Shown here: positions 13,611-13,637 of the stretch, in pieces
Position numbering within the stretch: position 1 is the first letter of the stretch
Layout of the letters: each line of letters begins with the position of its first letter
Origin: Acinetobacter sp. UBA6641
Lineage (GTDB): Bacteria > Pseudomonadota > Gammaproteobacteria > Pseudomonadales > Moraxellaceae
Length of the DNA: 13,637 nt
Assembly: GCA_002455755.1 (NCBI GenBank)
Contig: DKLL01000043.1
Coordinates: 1 to 13,637 of the forward strand
Direction of reading: 5' to 3'
Notes under the pieces: model-generated
Databases searched by the model: none
What the model saw: the letters and a program-made list of their open reading frames with translations, nothing else
Told to the model about the DNA's origin: nothing
Program-made: the position numbers and the translations under genes

Positions 13611-13637
13611 GAAATCCCCTTTGTTTTGTAGAATAAA

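Overview
This window looks like chromosomal core genome of an Acinetobacter-type gammaproteobacterium. The assignment rests on moderately AT-rich sequence, the cluster miaB-phoH-ybeY, the Mdh type, a DUF2789 protein family and a long pssA-linked protein typical of Acinetobacter. It is inferred from gene content and order, not from a database search. I see no insertion sequence, prophage, tRNA, rRNA or CRISPR array.

Layout from left to right. Positions 1-309 hold no gene but contain a perfect 20-bp palindrome and other hairpins of unknown purpose. A small secreted protein (310-711, minus) follows. Next is a minus-strand operon, transcribed miaB, then phoH, then ybeY (3889 down to 820), for tRNA modification and rRNA/ribosome quality control, closed by a strong hairpin terminator at 766-799. 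phoH and ybeY both start with TTG, each preceded by a TAAGGA that is at once an in-frame stop and a Shine-Dalgarno. A 370-bp intergenic region with several inverted and direct repeats separates this operon from the divergent slt gene (lytic transglycosylase). slt is followed after 26 bases by an RNase T2-family protein whose catalytic histidines are replaced, a probable pseudoenzyme.

The middle is mdh (malate dehydrogenase, with the codon choice of a highly expressed gene) and its terminator. Then come three tandem DUF2789 paralogues of 85-86 residues, each followed by its own terminator, so they are separate transcription units rather than an operon.

The right part has two minus-strand genes: a 2-oxoglutarate/Fe(II) oxygenase resembling the bacterial EF-Tu prolyl hydroxylase group, and downstream of it a 175-residue protein of unknown function whose ribosome binding site lies inside a 10-bp stem. 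Divergently from the oxygenase run rlmJ (23S rRNA m6A methyltransferase), pssA (phosphatidylserine synthase) and a 357-residue protein of unknown function, closely spaced and probably co-transcribed at least in part.

Much of the window serves translation (MiaB, YbeY, RlmJ, possibly the oxygenase) and the cell envelope (Slt, PssA). The most promising unexplained items are the RNase T2 pseudoenzyme, the DUF2789 triplet, the stem that hides the 175-residue gene's ribosome binding site, and the two non-coding regions at 1-309 and 3890-4262. I found no clear new multi-gene system.
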